This document shows, piece by piece, positions 8,395 through 17,409 of a stretch of DNA of 64,000 nt (positions are counted from its first letter, which is position 1; every line of letters starts with the position of its first letter). Location: contig CAWFHD010000003.1 of assembly GCA_963815475.1 (NCBI GenBank), positions 1,984,001 to 2,048,000 on the forward strand. The letters run 5' to 3'. The notes below the pieces were generated by a model that was not told the DNA's origin, did not search any database, and saw only the letters and a list, made by a program, of their open reading frames with translations. A program made the translations under genes and the position numbers. Source of the stretch: Sulfopaludibacter sp963815475. Lineage in GTDB: Bacteria; Acidobacteriota; Terriglobia; Bryobacterales; Bryobacteraceae.

Positions 8395-10071
8395 TTACTT
8401 GGATTCATCTACAACTTCGAGCGCATTCAGCGAAGCGTAGTTGCGCACAGGGGCGAGCCTGATGGTGATTTTTCCCTGAGGATCGGGCTCCAGGCCATGA
8501 ATCGGGAACAACACGGCTCGATCGCTGCCGTGGGCTTCCTTGAAAATATCGAAGCCGCGGCGCACTGCCACACCGTTGCACAGGATATCGAAGATGCGGC
8601 TGCCGGCGCCCCCGCCCGCGAAGTAGCCAGGACCGAACCACGCTTCCGTGAAGTATAACGTCGCGGTGTAACGCCCCGCGGGCACCGGGATCACATAGGT
8701 CAGATTGCCGTAACGCTCGCCGCGGAGCAATTCCGGATCGGCGATATTCGGCACCGTTTCCGTGCGAGTTACCAGTTGGCCCCCGTGGGAATACGGGTCG
8801 GCCTCCCAGGTGATTCCCGTCTTGTCCGTGTATGGATGTTCGCGCGAGACCAGGCGGATGGGAAGCATCTTACCGGGAGCTCCCGGCGTGATCTCAATCG
8901 CGCTGATCATGGCGGGATTGGTCTGCGGATCGAACTTAAGGTGCAACTTACCGTCCGCCGCCGGAGCAATGTCTTTGAACGCGCGAATATCGGCTGTGCT
9001 GGCTCCCGCTTCCCCAATCACGTCGAAGGACTTCAGAATACTTGTGCCGTTGGCGGAGACGCTGAATATGCGGCTGGTCTCTCCACCGCCGGCCATGTTG
9101 TTTTCGCCGTACAGCGTCTCGGCAAAATAGAGCCTCATTTCGTACACGCCAGGCGGCAGAGGAATGTCGTAGCTAAAGGCGCCTTCCCGCCGGCTGCGGA
9201 AGAGGCGCTGATCGCGCGCCGCTGCGATGGGGTGGCCGGCGGATTCGAAAACGGCGCCGCCTTGAAAATATCGGTCCGGGCTCCACACCCGGCCGACCCG
9301 GTCGGTGTAAGAGCCATTTTCCAGCCCGGCGAGAATTCGAATCGCAGGAGAGGCGGAAAGAACGCTGCCAGTAACGACTGGAAGCGAGGACCTTGTCGGC
9401 CTGGCAGCCGGCGCTTTCCAAATGATGACTCCGGAGAGGGCGAGGGCGGCAACCGATACAAAAAACCAGATTCCACCAGGTGTTCGTTTCGGCGGCGGTA
9501 GCGCCAGTGGCTTGGCAGGCCCCACGGAGATGGGGTGGATCAAAGGCGCCATGAGTTGCGATCCAGCCTCTTCCTGGCTCTCCTGGTTCGAAGCGTCCGT
9601 TGCGGCGCCGGTTTCCAGAATCGCGGGCACAACCACTGCTTCCTGGCTCAGGCTGAACTGTGGCGGCTGCTGGTGGATGAACTGGGGCCCATATTGCCCC
9701 GAAGGGATGTCGATTCGGACGGGGTGCGTGGCCCCTTCCGCCTCGTAATACCCGCGCAATCGCTTGCGCAAGCGATGGGCTTCCACCCGAACGATCGAGT
9801 CTCGCTTGGGGTCGAAGCCCGGGCGGCGTCCCAGCGCCTCCACTGCGATGTTGTACTCCTTGATCGCGTCCGCCGCGCCTTCGAAATACTTCTCGCAAAC
9901 GTATTTCAGCAGCAGTTCAAGATTCGGGGAACGATCGAACAGGCCCGAGGCAAGCACCGATCGAAGCTCATTTTTTTCCTGCGCGTAATCCGCGGCTGTT
10001 TGCATTTTCGTGCGAGCCTGATTGAAGGCAGTATACACGCGCGGGACCGGGTGTTCAAGCCCCTGTAACAA
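8395..10071 (-). CDS. Tandem malectin-domain membrane protein with acidobacterial N-terminal domain
   Basis: Domains in order: an N-terminal helical region (about residues 25-135, ending in YYEAEG ... IDIPSGQYGPQF) of a type found at the N-terminus of many acidobacterial regulator-like and TPR proteins; a transmembrane segment at about 200-222; then two similar malectin-like carbohydrate-binding domains of about 150 residues. Each begins near a DRVGRVWSPDRYFQGG or DKTGITWEADPYSHGG sequence and contains LYFAE(T/A)..G. The topology suggests a cytoplasmic sensor or regulatory region joined to periplasmic sugar-binding domains. An internal methionine (residue 23) is an alternative start. Two GTTAAC sites lie 14-40 bases upstream of the start codon. 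Confidence 0.85.
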   Translation of the reverse strand: MLQGLEHPVPRVYTAFNQARTKMQTAADYAQEKNELRSVLASGLFDRSPNLELLLKYVCEKYFEGAADAIKEYNIAVEALGRRPGFDPKRDSIVRVEAHRLRKRLRGYYEAEGATHPVRIDIPSGQYGPQFIHQQPPQFSLSQEAVVVPAILETGAATDASNQESQEEAGSQLMAPLIHPISVGPAKPLALPPPKRTPGGIWFFVSVAALALSGVIIWKAPAARPTRSSLPVVTGSVLSASPAIRILAGLENGSYTDRVGRVWSPDRYFQGGAVFESAGHPIAAARDQRLFRSRREGAFSYDIPLPPGVYEMRLYFAETLYGENNMAGGGETSRIFSVSANGTSILKSFDVIGEAGASTADIRAFKDIAPAADGKLHLKFDPQTNPAMISAIEITPGAPGKMLPIRLVSREHPYTDKTGITWEADPYSHGGQLVTRTETVPNIADPELLRGERYGNLTYVIPVPAGRYTATLYFTEAWFGPGYFAGGGAGSRIFDILCNGVAVRRGFDIFKEAHGSDRAVLFPIHGLEPDPQGKITIRLAPVRNYASLNALEVVDESK

Positions 10072-10084
10072 ATGTGAGGGATAC

Positions 10085-10111
10085 GTTAACGCTTAATCGA
10101 GCCCCGTTAAC
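10085..10111. promoter_or_regulatory. Pair of GTTAAC sites 21 bp apart upstream of the malectin gene
   Basis: GTTAAC occurs at 10085-10090 and 10106-10111, exactly two helical turns apart and 14-40 bases upstream of the start codon at 10071. The hexamer is rare in DNA this GC-rich and recurs in other intergenic regions of the window (17130-17331 and 55264). A regulator-binding site is the inference; no experimental basis is available here. Confidence 0.35.
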
Positions 10112-10190
10112 GTGCCTGATAATACGCCATTTAGCGGGAAGGCCGGCTGGGCGCAACGTTAGAGGCGCACTGAATTCACAACTAGCCCTT

Positions 10191-12302
10191 TCACGGCTCG
10201 AAGCGAATGGTGGTGGTGGAGACAGCGGACGAACTGCCCTGCCGTGCGGTTGCACGAACCTGGTACGAGCCATCCGGAACCGCCTGTGCAGGGATCGTCA
10301 GGAGGTACGGAATGCGGCCTTGCGCGTCGGCAGCGGGCAACTCCATGGGGACTTTCGTCAGAGTCTTGCCGCCTTGTACAAACTCGATCTCCACCGCGGG
10401 TTTGGCCGGGATTAACGGATCCGCATAGACAGTGAAGAACAGCCGAAGCGCTGAATTCGGCGATTTTTTCACTACGTTGTCCATGGTCGGCGTGACGCTG
10501 CCGCCCTGGTATTGGAACGGCTCGGCGGGGTCGAGATCCTTCGCATTCGGCGCGTAGGAACGCATGGGGGCCAGGCCGGAAATGCCAACACCGCTTCCGC
10601 CGGCGGGAACCGTGAATTCCACGCGCTCCACGCCAGTCTTGAGATTCTCCCGATCCTGCACCACCGCATCCAACGTGTATTTGCCCGGCGCCAGTTCCAG
10701 GATCGACTTGTCCAGAAGGTTTCCCATTTTCTGTTGGTCCGGCGTGACGTGGAAAGACCGGTCGCGGCTGATCTTCTGGACCACCTCGCCCTTGGCGTCC
10801 TTGACCAGCGCCGCCATGGAGCAATGCACATCGAGGGCGCCTGGGGTGGTCTTTGCCTCCAATTCGTGCAGCGGAATTTCCAGCAGCACTGCGACCTGGG
10901 TAGCACTCTTCCCTGCGCGCAGCATAACGGCGCCGGAGCGGAACTTCAGGGCGTCGGAGACTTTGCCCTCCGAGAGTATCTTGAGGAGTGGCAGTTCGAA
11001 TGGCGCCAGGCCGGCAGCCCGTGCCTCTGCCGGCAGCGCGAAGTATCCGGTGCGGGAGTGGATCACCAGATCTTTTCGATTGGCGGCAACGGAGAGTTTG
11101 CGGAAACTGCCGTCGAAGTTCTCGATGTTCGGGTTGTAGGAGACTTCGTAGTAGCTGCTGATTTCCTCGTTAACATGGCGCAGCGGAACCCGCAGGTCGT
11201 TGCTGTCTCCAATCAGAAATCCGCCGGTGGATTCAGCCAGGTCGCGCAACGGTTCGTCCAGATTGGCACGCGCTGCCACCTCGTATGTATCGGAGGCCTT
11301 CATCTGCTCGGTGGTTACCTGCGTGTTCGCCGTCGTGGTGGTGTTGCTGGCCCTGGCGCCGGCGTTCAATTGGCCCATCGCGCCGGAATTCTGCGAGTAA
11401 GTCATGACGCCGCGGACGTCCACACTGTAGAAGGTCACGTTGTCGCGGTTGGCGGTGCTGATGAGGTTGCGGAACGCGAAATCCAACTCGGGCGTGAGGT
11501 ACATGCCCCTGGTAAAGTACATCACACTCTTGCGGCCCGGCATCTGGCGAAGGCCGTCGACCAGCGACTTCAGCGCGAAGACGGAAAGGCGTGTGTCCTG
11601 TGCCTGGACCGCGGAATCCATGCGCAACATGCCGAGCATCACCGACGCCAGCTTCGCCTGAAGGGCGCTGTCGCCATTCGTCACGGGCTGCGCGGCCGTC
11701 TGAGTGGCAACCGCCGGTACGCTCGAATCCTGGGAATCGCCTCCAGTCTGGACTCCCAGGTTCCGCTTCAACTCGGCCGTGATGGCATCCGATTCGGAAC
11801 TGAGGCGCGGTGCACTCAAGCCTTGTGTCGCCCGGTCGATGGCTTTGGCAAGCGAGTCATGGTCCTTGGTGAAGTGCTGCAACACCAGCAGGCGGGTGTC
11901 GATGACCACTACGGAATAGAACACGTTGGTTCCCTGGTCTCCCTTGACCAGGTCGAGCGCCGCGGCACGTGCCAGTTTGCGCTGATCGGGCGCGGCTAAT
12001 TGTTCGAACGTCAGGGTGACCAGGCGTACCTGTCGCAACGGGTCCAGGGGTACGGAGGCGCCTGTGGCGCTAAGCGCCTCGGAGCCTCGCACGAGCCGAA
12101 AGCTGGTGAGCGTTTGCTTCACGCCGTTGTCGCTAACGGTGATGTCGTCGGGCTTGAGGTCCACCACCGGCTTGCCCTTTTTGTCGCGAACCACGAGGTC
12201 GAGCAGGACCTCCTCCACGCCGGCCTTGACGGCAGGTTGTTGCTGCGGCCACGCGGGCAGCGCCGCGGCCACAATGAGTACGGTCGAAATCAGATGCTTC
12301 AT
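10191..12302 (-). CDS. Exported vWA-domain protein of the acidobacterial type
   Basis: A signal peptide (MKHLISTVLIVAAALPAWPQ) is followed by a region starting VEEVLLDLVVRDKKGKPV.DLKPDDITVSDNG, the beginning of the VWFA-related acidobacterial domain family. A vWA-like domain follows (KSVMYFTRGMYLTPELDFAFRNL) and then a beta-rich C-terminal half of unknown role ending in ATARQGSSSAVSTTTIRFEP. The protein is probably periplasmic or surface associated and involved in protein-protein contacts; no enzymatic activity is predicted. Its start overlaps the stop of the upstream TPR gene by ATGA (12299-12302), which shows translational coupling. Confidence 0.9.
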   Translation of the reverse strand: MKHLISTVLIVAAALPAWPQQQPAVKAGVEEVLLDLVVRDKKGKPVVDLKPDDITVSDNGVKQTLTSFRLVRGSEALSATGASVPLDPLRQVRLVTLTFEQLAAPDQRKLARAAALDLVKGDQGTNVFYSVVVIDTRLLVLQHFTKDHDSLAKAIDRATQGLSAPRLSSESDAITAELKRNLGVQTGGDSQDSSVPAVATQTAAQPVTNGDSALQAKLASVMLGMLRMDSAVQAQDTRLSVFALKSLVDGLRQMPGRKSVMYFTRGMYLTPELDFAFRNLISTANRDNVTFYSVDVRGVMTYSQNSGAMGQLNAGARASNTTTTANTQVTTEQMKASDTYEVAARANLDEPLRDLAESTGGFLIGDSNDLRVPLRHVNEEISSYYEVSYNPNIENFDGSFRKLSVAANRKDLVIHSRTGYFALPAEARAAGLAPFELPLLKILSEGKVSDALKFRSGAVMLRAGKSATQVAVLLEIPLHELEAKTTPGALDVHCSMAALVKDAKGEVVQKISRDRSFHVTPDQQKMGNLLDKSILELAPGKYTLDAVVQDRENLKTGVERVEFTVPAGGSGVGISGLAPMRSYAPNAKDLDPAEPFQYQGGSVTPTMDNVVKKSPNSALRLFFTVYADPLIPAKPAVEIEFVQGGKTLTKVPMELPAADAQGRIPYLLTIPAQAVPDGSYQVRATARQGSSSAVSTTTIRFEP

Positions 12303-13408
12303 GGGAGCGATTTCCCTCCGAGGTGCTCAAGACGCTTGAATTCATCCTGCTCGCGTTTGGCGTCGTCTTTCCGGCCAAGGCGGTTGTAGGCGGATGCCAG
12401 GCTGAAATGCGCTTCCGGAACGGCGGGCGCCAATTTGGTTGCCTGCTCCAACTCGATGGCAGCGCGCGCTGGATTATCGGAAGCGAGTAGCGCGCGGCCC
12501 AGAACAATGTGAGTGGAGAAATCGGCGGGACTGGTTTTGACGGCACGCTCACCGAATTCCAACGCGGCTCGCGGATTCTCGCGCTTCAAGGAAATGGCGC
12601 TTAAACTCACCAGTGCGAGGACGTGGTTGGGCGCCAGTTCCACCGCTTTTTTCAACTCTTCGATTCCGCGATCGGCATCTTGAATACAGAGGAGGGCGCC
12701 ATAACGGAAGTGGACATTGGGTTCGGATGGGTAAGCAGCCAGGAGATCCTCGAATTTCCGGTTCGCCCCCTTGTAGTCGAGTTCCATCGCCAATGCTATG
12801 GCGTCCCCGAGTTTGTACACCAGATCCCGCTGCGCCTCCGGAACCTCCGCCGGCAGCCAAGGCTGCCGCAGCCCGGCGATTCCGGCAGCGGCAATGATCT
12901 CGGGACTTTTCTTGTCGACTCGCGTTAGCTCCGTGAGAATCGTAATGGCCTTCTCAAACGTCCCCGCTTTGTTAAGCACCAGCGCGTAGTGAAGGCGCGC
13001 CAGGCGGGCCAGTTCGGCGTTCTCGTTGAATTCCAATTTCTCCGCGTGTGCCAGACTCTGCAGGGCCGCGTCGAAATCGCGGAGCTTGTACTGGCACAAG
13101 CCTGCCATGGTCCAGCCCGGGGCGCCGTCAGGCTTCACTTTCGTGAGCGCGCGGAAAGCGGAGGCGCAATCGGGGTAGCGATCCAGATCGTAAGCGATGG
13201 AGCCGAGACTCCACAGCCCTTCTTCCCAGACCGGCTTGAGCTTCAAAGCTTTCTTGTACAGTTCCATCGCCTTGTCGAGTTGGTTGGCGTCACGCGCAGC
13301 CTGTGCCTGGCGGGAGAGAGAAGCGAACGATGGCGGCGTGCCTTGCGCAAGCGTGTGGAGGACGGTGAGGAGGGAAAGGGCGACTAGTGTGGGGGCCCGG
13401 AAATGCAT
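12299..13408 (-). CDS. Exported TPR-repeat protein
   Basis: At least seven tetratricopeptide repeats span the mature protein (for example KAMELYKKALKLKPVWEEGL and AALEFGERAVKTSPADFSTH). The ATG at 13408 gives a signal peptide MHFRAPTLVALSLLTVLHTLAQ; an in-frame upstream extension lacks one and overlaps the terminator region, so I rejected it. The protein ends with KRLEHLGGKSLP, and its TGA overlaps the ATG of the vWA gene. It presumably acts as a periplasmic scaffold working with the vWA protein. Confidence 0.9.
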   Translation of the reverse strand: MHFRAPTLVALSLLTVLHTLAQGTPPSFASLSRQAQAARDANQLDKAMELYKKALKLKPVWEEGLWSLGSIAYDLDRYPDCASAFRALTKVKPDGAPGWTMAGLCQYKLRDFDAALQSLAHAEKLEFNENAELARLARLHYALVLNKAGTFEKAITILTELTRVDKKSPEIIAAAGIAGLRQPWLPAEVPEAQRDLVYKLGDAIALAMELDYKGANRKFEDLLAAYPSEPNVHFRYGALLCIQDADRGIEELKKAVELAPNHVLALVSLSAISLKRENPRAALEFGERAVKTSPADFSTHIVLGRALLASDNPARAAIELEQATKLAPAVPEAHFSLASAYNRLGRKDDAKREQDEFKRLEHLGGKSLP

Positions 13409-13454
13409 TTGACTAGATGGTAACTCCAGAAGCAATTGACTTGAAGGTTCACAA

Positions 13455-13488
13455 GAAAAAAGCGGCTCCCGAGAATCGGGAGCCGCTT
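13455..13488 (-). terminator. Intrinsic terminator of the TonB-type receptor gene
   Basis: A near-perfect hairpin with 12-base arms (AGCGGCTCCCGA at 13461-13472 and TCGGGAGCCGCT at 13476-13487) has a three-base loop. Read on the minus strand it is followed by a run of six T (plus-strand A at 13455-13460). It lies 27 bases beyond the receptor stop codon. Confidence 0.85.
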
Positions 13489-13514
13489 CGGTGGCTGCAA
13501 AGTCGTGGCGGCGA

Positions 13515-16500
13515 TCAGAAGTAGAACTTGATGGCAAGCTGCACGACGCGATGGCCCTGCTTGTTGGTGACCGTTCCGAACAGCGGCGTGTTGACTGCGC
13601 CGGTGCTGGAATTGAACCCCAGATTCAGATTGTTTCCGTTGAACGACCACAGGGGGTGGTTCAGGAAGTTGTAGCCGTTGAACCGGAACTGGAGCTTTTT
13701 AGACTCCGAGATGTTGAAGTTCTTGAACATCCCAAGGTCGGCGTTGAAGAAGGCCGGCCCATAGATAGCCGGAAGGACGCTGGCGCCGTTTTGCCCGATG
13801 GCCGTTGGGAATGAGAAGCAGCCCGCATTGATGAACTGGTGCGGTCCTAAATTCGAAGCTGGATTGCACGTGAGGATGGGATTGAGCTGAATGTTCGGTG
13901 TGCCCAAAAGCGACACATTGCTGATGTTATAGGTGGTGCCGGGAATCGTGGCACTGTTCAACGCCATGCCGAAATTCTGTCCGGACGAAAAGCCCGTGAG
14001 GTTGGGGCCGCTTTCCCATTGCAGAATTCCGGAAAGCTGCCAGCCGTTCACCAGACCTTCCACCGGCTTGTTATGTTTGACTGGGTTACCCAATTCCACC
14101 GAATAAGCGAGGTTGAAGATGTGAGTGCGGTTCGTGGGTTGCACGCCATAGTCGTTATTTAGGTTGAAACTGTCGAGCGATGGGTTCACAATGCCCATTG
14201 CCTTGCTGAAAGTGTAGTTGCCGTTGATGGTATAACGGCCCTTCGTGCGCACCCAAGTGATCTGTAATGCGTTGTAGTTAGACCAGGCTTTGTTGGTGGC
14301 CAGATTGAGGTCGGAGAAGCCCAGCAGAGGCCGGAAGTTATTGGCCGTCAGGCTGTTGGGATCCACTCCGCCGTTCTTGCTGGAGAGCATCGCGCCAACT
14401 GGAACCAGATTAATATCCGAACCTGCGCCCGTGTTAATGGCTAAGTCCCTGCTCCGGTTGCCTACATACGCGACTTCCATCAAACCGGACCAGGGAGTTC
14501 GTTGGGACACTGTTACGTTAAAGCTGTCGGTGTAGGGTTGCTTGTCGTCCGTGCTGTCGACGGCGGCGGGAGACAACGCCTGCGCAGCCACGTTCAGAGT
14601 GGGTATGTTGCGCGCCAGCAGAGGCGACCCGTTGACGTTGTTGGGCAAGCTATAAGTCTGCACGCCGGCCGCTACATCGAGGCCGCTGGTGAACTGGCCC
14701 GAGTGGTAGTAGTATCGGCCCCATCCTCCGCGAAGCACGGTCTTGCCCTGACCCCTTAGATCATAGGCCACGCCGATACGGGGCTGATAGAACAAAGCCC
14801 GCGTGGGGAAGCCGCCAAGTGGAACCGAGGAGTCGCGTTTGTGCCACTCAAAGCCGCAGTAATCGGTGGGATTGCACGAGGTTTTGTACTGCGCGTAGTT
14901 GAAGATCGAATAACCCGCCCCAGTGCGGTCAATCCAAGGCTGGAAGTGAGTCAGGCGAAGGCCCAATTCCACCGTCAAGCGCCGATTGACCTTCCAGGAA
15001 TCCTGCACGAAGCCTTCGTACGTGCTATAGGCAATGTCGTTAATCCGGTTGAAATTGCTTTCCGAATAGCCGTACAAATTGCCGTAGAGAAGATCGGCGT
15101 ACTCGTTCCCGAAGGTGTTGGAGTTGCCCTGGTAGACTTGCAACTGGCCGTTGGTGCTGTTATTGGCAGGCTGGGAGTTCCGAATCCACTCATAGAAAAT
15201 GCCACCCTTGAGTGTGTGCGTGCCAAGCACCTTGGTAACTGTGTCGCTGAAGCTGGGCATCCACTTATCGGCATAAAGCCCGGCACTGGGTCCGCCCGCT
15301 TCAAAGCCGCCTGGATTGAAAACCAGCGCCGCTTCCTGATTGGTCCAGCCCAAACCGCCGAACGAAGGAATCTGCGCGACGCCGTTTTTGAAGATGCCAG
15401 GATATCCGTAGCCGACACTCGCTCGGTCTACTTTGGAAGGATCCTGGAAGACATTGGGGAAGCCAATGTAGGTGTAGCCGAACACGATCTCATTCGTCAT
15501 AGTCGGGCTGATCACGTTGGTCAGAGAAGCCGTAATACTGTCGGAGCGATTCTTCCCTTCGACCGAAGTGGGATATGGGACCTGATCGGTTTGCCGCCAC
15601 CAGAGTCCAACCGGGAACTGCTGGGTCTCGCGCTGGAGGTTGTAGCGAACGAACAGCTTGGTATTATCGCTAATACTGTAATCCACACGCGACATCCATT
15701 GGATGTTGTTCTGATTGAAAGTCTCCGCCTGGACGTAGTTGAAACCGCCGGTAGCGTTCGGATCGGCATTGGGAGATGGGTAGAGCTTCATCAACGCCTG
15801 CATGTTCTTGTCGATCTGACCCGCGGGAATGATGCCGCCGGGGAACTGCGCCTGGGCAGCGGCGTTGAGCTGTCCAGGAGGGCCGCCGGATGCCGTGATG
15901 TTGCCTTCCTTAGCCACTTCGGCGGGGGAGAAGTTGCCGCCGATTTCGCCGGCGGTGGGGACAGTGGCGCGAAGCAATCCAGTGTCCAGCACCTGGTAGA
16001 AGTACTCGAACCCGGTGAAGAAGAACAGCTTGTTGCGGTTTTTGTTGAAATTGGTGCCAGGGATCAAAACCGGGCCGCCGAAGGTGATGCCAGGATAGTA
16101 GTACTTGTTTTCCGGCCGCCCCTGCCCGCTGGCATTGAACAGCGCATCGTTGGCGTTCAAGGTATAGTTGCGGGCATAGAGGAAGCTGGAGCCGTGGAAG
16201 TCCTTACCACCGGATTTCGCGACGGAGGTGATGACGGCCGGACCCTTTTGGTTCTCGGCGCTGAAGTTGGACATCTTCACCTGGAGTTCCGAGATCATAT
16301 CCGAATTCGGATTCACCGGCGTATCGCAGTTACAGCCAGGGTCGGAGACGTGCGCGCCATCCGCCGTGATGTCCAGCGAGTTGCTCGGGAGGCCATTGTA
16401 CGAGAAGGCATTATTGAGGGGGCTCTGGCTCCCGGCATCGCCGTTGGCATTGATGCCGATGGTCTCGCCGCTGTAGTTGGATTTATTTGCGCTCCCGTTC

Positions 16501-17015
16501 TGAATGCCAAATCCGGGCATAATCTTGATGAACTCGGCCGCGTTGCTGCCCACAGAGACGAAGTTCTGCAGTTCCTTGGCGGTGATCAGATCGGATTTTT
16601 CGCCCGAATCCACCGGCGCCAGAGCATCGGTCGATCCCGCGACTTCGACGGTCTGTGTCGTAGTGCCTACGGTGAGTTGGGCGTCCACGTTGCGTTTGTC
16701 GCCGCCGTTCAGCTCGATGCCTGGGACCTTGAACTGGGTAAATCCCTTAGCCTCGATATTGAGCTCATAAGTGCCAACCGGCACCGATGCGAAGGTAAAA
16801 TAGCCGTCGGTGTTGGTGACGGTAGTACGCAGCGAACCAGACTTGGTGTCTTTCAACGTGACTTTGCCATTCGCTACTACTGCCTGCGATTGATCGGTCA
16901 CCAATCCGGTTAGAGTTGCGTAAATGCCTTGCGCGACCAAGCTCGAGGCCAGCATGACAGCTAGCGTGAGCCCTGCGAATACTCGGGCAATTCGGAATTC
17001 CGTTCCCGTTCTCAT
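13515..17015 (-). CDS. Oar-like TonB-dependent outer-membrane receptor with carboxypeptidase-regulatory domain
   Basis: At 1166 residues this is the characteristic large acidobacterial receptor. A signal peptide ends near AQGIYATLTG. A carboxypeptidase-regulatory-like beta-sandwich covers about residues 30-125 (ATLTGLVTDQSQAVV ... TTVTNTDGYFTFASVPVGTYEL), followed by a plug-like region and a 22-strand-type barrel ending in the aromatic-terminated strand VVQLAIKFYF. Such proteins import polymers or are surface adhesins; the ligand cannot be read from the sequence. The upstream stretch contains GAGAGGGG as a ribosome site and a TATACT -10-like sequence at 17080-17085 on the minus strand. It is flanked by its own terminator and is monocistronic. 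Confidence 0.92.
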   Translation of the reverse strand: MRTGTEFRIARVFAGLTLAVMLASSLVAQGIYATLTGLVTDQSQAVVANGKVTLKDTKSGSLRTTVTNTDGYFTFASVPVGTYELNIEAKGFTQFKVPGIELNGGDKRNVDAQLTVGTTTQTVEVAGSTDALAPVDSGEKSDLITAKELQNFVSVGSNAAEFIKIMPGFGIQNGSANKSNYSGETIGINANGDAGSQSPLNNAFSYNGLPSNSLDITADGAHVSDPGCNCDTPVNPNSDMISELQVKMSNFSAENQKGPAVITSVAKSGGKDFHGSSFLYARNYTLNANDALFNASGQGRPENKYYYPGITFGGPVLIPGTNFNKNRNKLFFFTGFEYFYQVLDTGLLRATVPTAGEIGGNFSPAEVAKEGNITASGGPPGQLNAAAQAQFPGGIIPAGQIDKNMQALMKLYPSPNADPNATGGFNYVQAETFNQNNIQWMSRVDYSISDNTKLFVRYNLQRETQQFPVGLWWRQTDQVPYPTSVEGKNRSDSITASLTNVISPTMTNEIVFGYTYIGFPNVFQDPSKVDRASVGYGYPGIFKNGVAQIPSFGGLGWTNQEAALVFNPGGFEAGGPSAGLYADKWMPSFSDTVTKVLGTHTLKGGIFYEWIRNSQPANNSTNGQLQVYQGNSNTFGNEYADLLYGNLYGYSESNFNRINDIAYSTYEGFVQDSWKVNRRLTVELGLRLTHFQPWIDRTGAGYSIFNYAQYKTSCNPTDYCGFEWHKRDSSVPLGGFPTRALFYQPRIGVAYDLRGQGKTVLRGGWGRYYYHSGQFTSGLDVAAGVQTYSLPNNVNGSPLLARNIPTLNVAAQALSPAAVDSTDDKQPYTDSFNVTVSQRTPWSGLMEVAYVGNRSRDLAINTGAGSDINLVPVGAMLSSKNGGVDPNSLTANNFRPLLGFSDLNLATNKAWSNYNALQITWVRTKGRYTINGNYTFSKAMGIVNPSLDSFNLNNDYGVQPTNRTHIFNLAYSVELGNPVKHNKPVEGLVNGWQLSGILQWESGPNLTGFSSGQNFGMALNSATIPGTTYNISNVSLLGTPNIQLNPILTCNPASNLGPHQFINAGCFSFPTAIGQNGASVLPAIYGPAFFNADLGMFKNFNISESKKLQFRFNGYNFLNHPLWSFNGNNLNLGFNSSTGAVNTPLFGTVTNKQGHRVVQLAIKFYF

Positions 17016-17409
17016 AGCACCCCTCTCCCAAGAGCGTGCGGTTCCACATGGAGCGAGCGGCCTTCTTGGGCTAGGAGGTAGTATAAAGGCACTATCGGGT
17101 CGAAAAAAGGCTAATGGCTGATAGTTGGGGTTAACGGCAGCCGAGACTTAAGTGGGTTGTAAGAGTACATAAGCAGAAGACAAAGAAACGGTTCGTTTCG
17201 TCACTCTTGTATATGAATACTTATAGAAAACGCTCCCATCCCACCCCCGATTCCCGGTTGTCATAGATCGGCGTGGAGCTAGGTTAACGGTCTTCTAGTC
17301 AGAGAATCAATAGGTTAACGCCAGTGTTAACGATGGCGGTTGGCTCTCTTGAAGCAGCGATGTGCGGCGGTCGTGATAGAATTTCCTTCCGTAAGGGGGC
17401 AAAATTCCG
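17016..17409. promoter_or_regulatory. Divergent intergenic region with repeated GTTAAC sites
   Basis: This 394-base region separates the receptor (minus) from the TPR-deiodinase gene (plus). GTTAAC occurs at 17130-17135, 17283-17288, 17314-17319 and 17326-17331. The last three are 31 and 12 bases apart, and all are followed by G. On the minus strand TATACT at 17080-17085 could be a -10 element for the receptor, without a good -35. No ORF with coding character is present. AAGGGGGC at 17392-17399 is the likely ribosome site for the gene at 17410. Confidence 0.45.

Noticed and set aside
10512..11999. Long plus-strand open frame (495 codons) opposite the vWA gene
   Set aside because: Arg- and Gln-rich composition typical of an antisense shadow; no ribosome site or domain, and the opposite strand holds a clear exported vWA protein.
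14841..16913. 690-codon plus-strand open frame opposite the TonB-type receptor
   Set aside because: Antisense shadow of a strongly conserved receptor with no recognisable motif.
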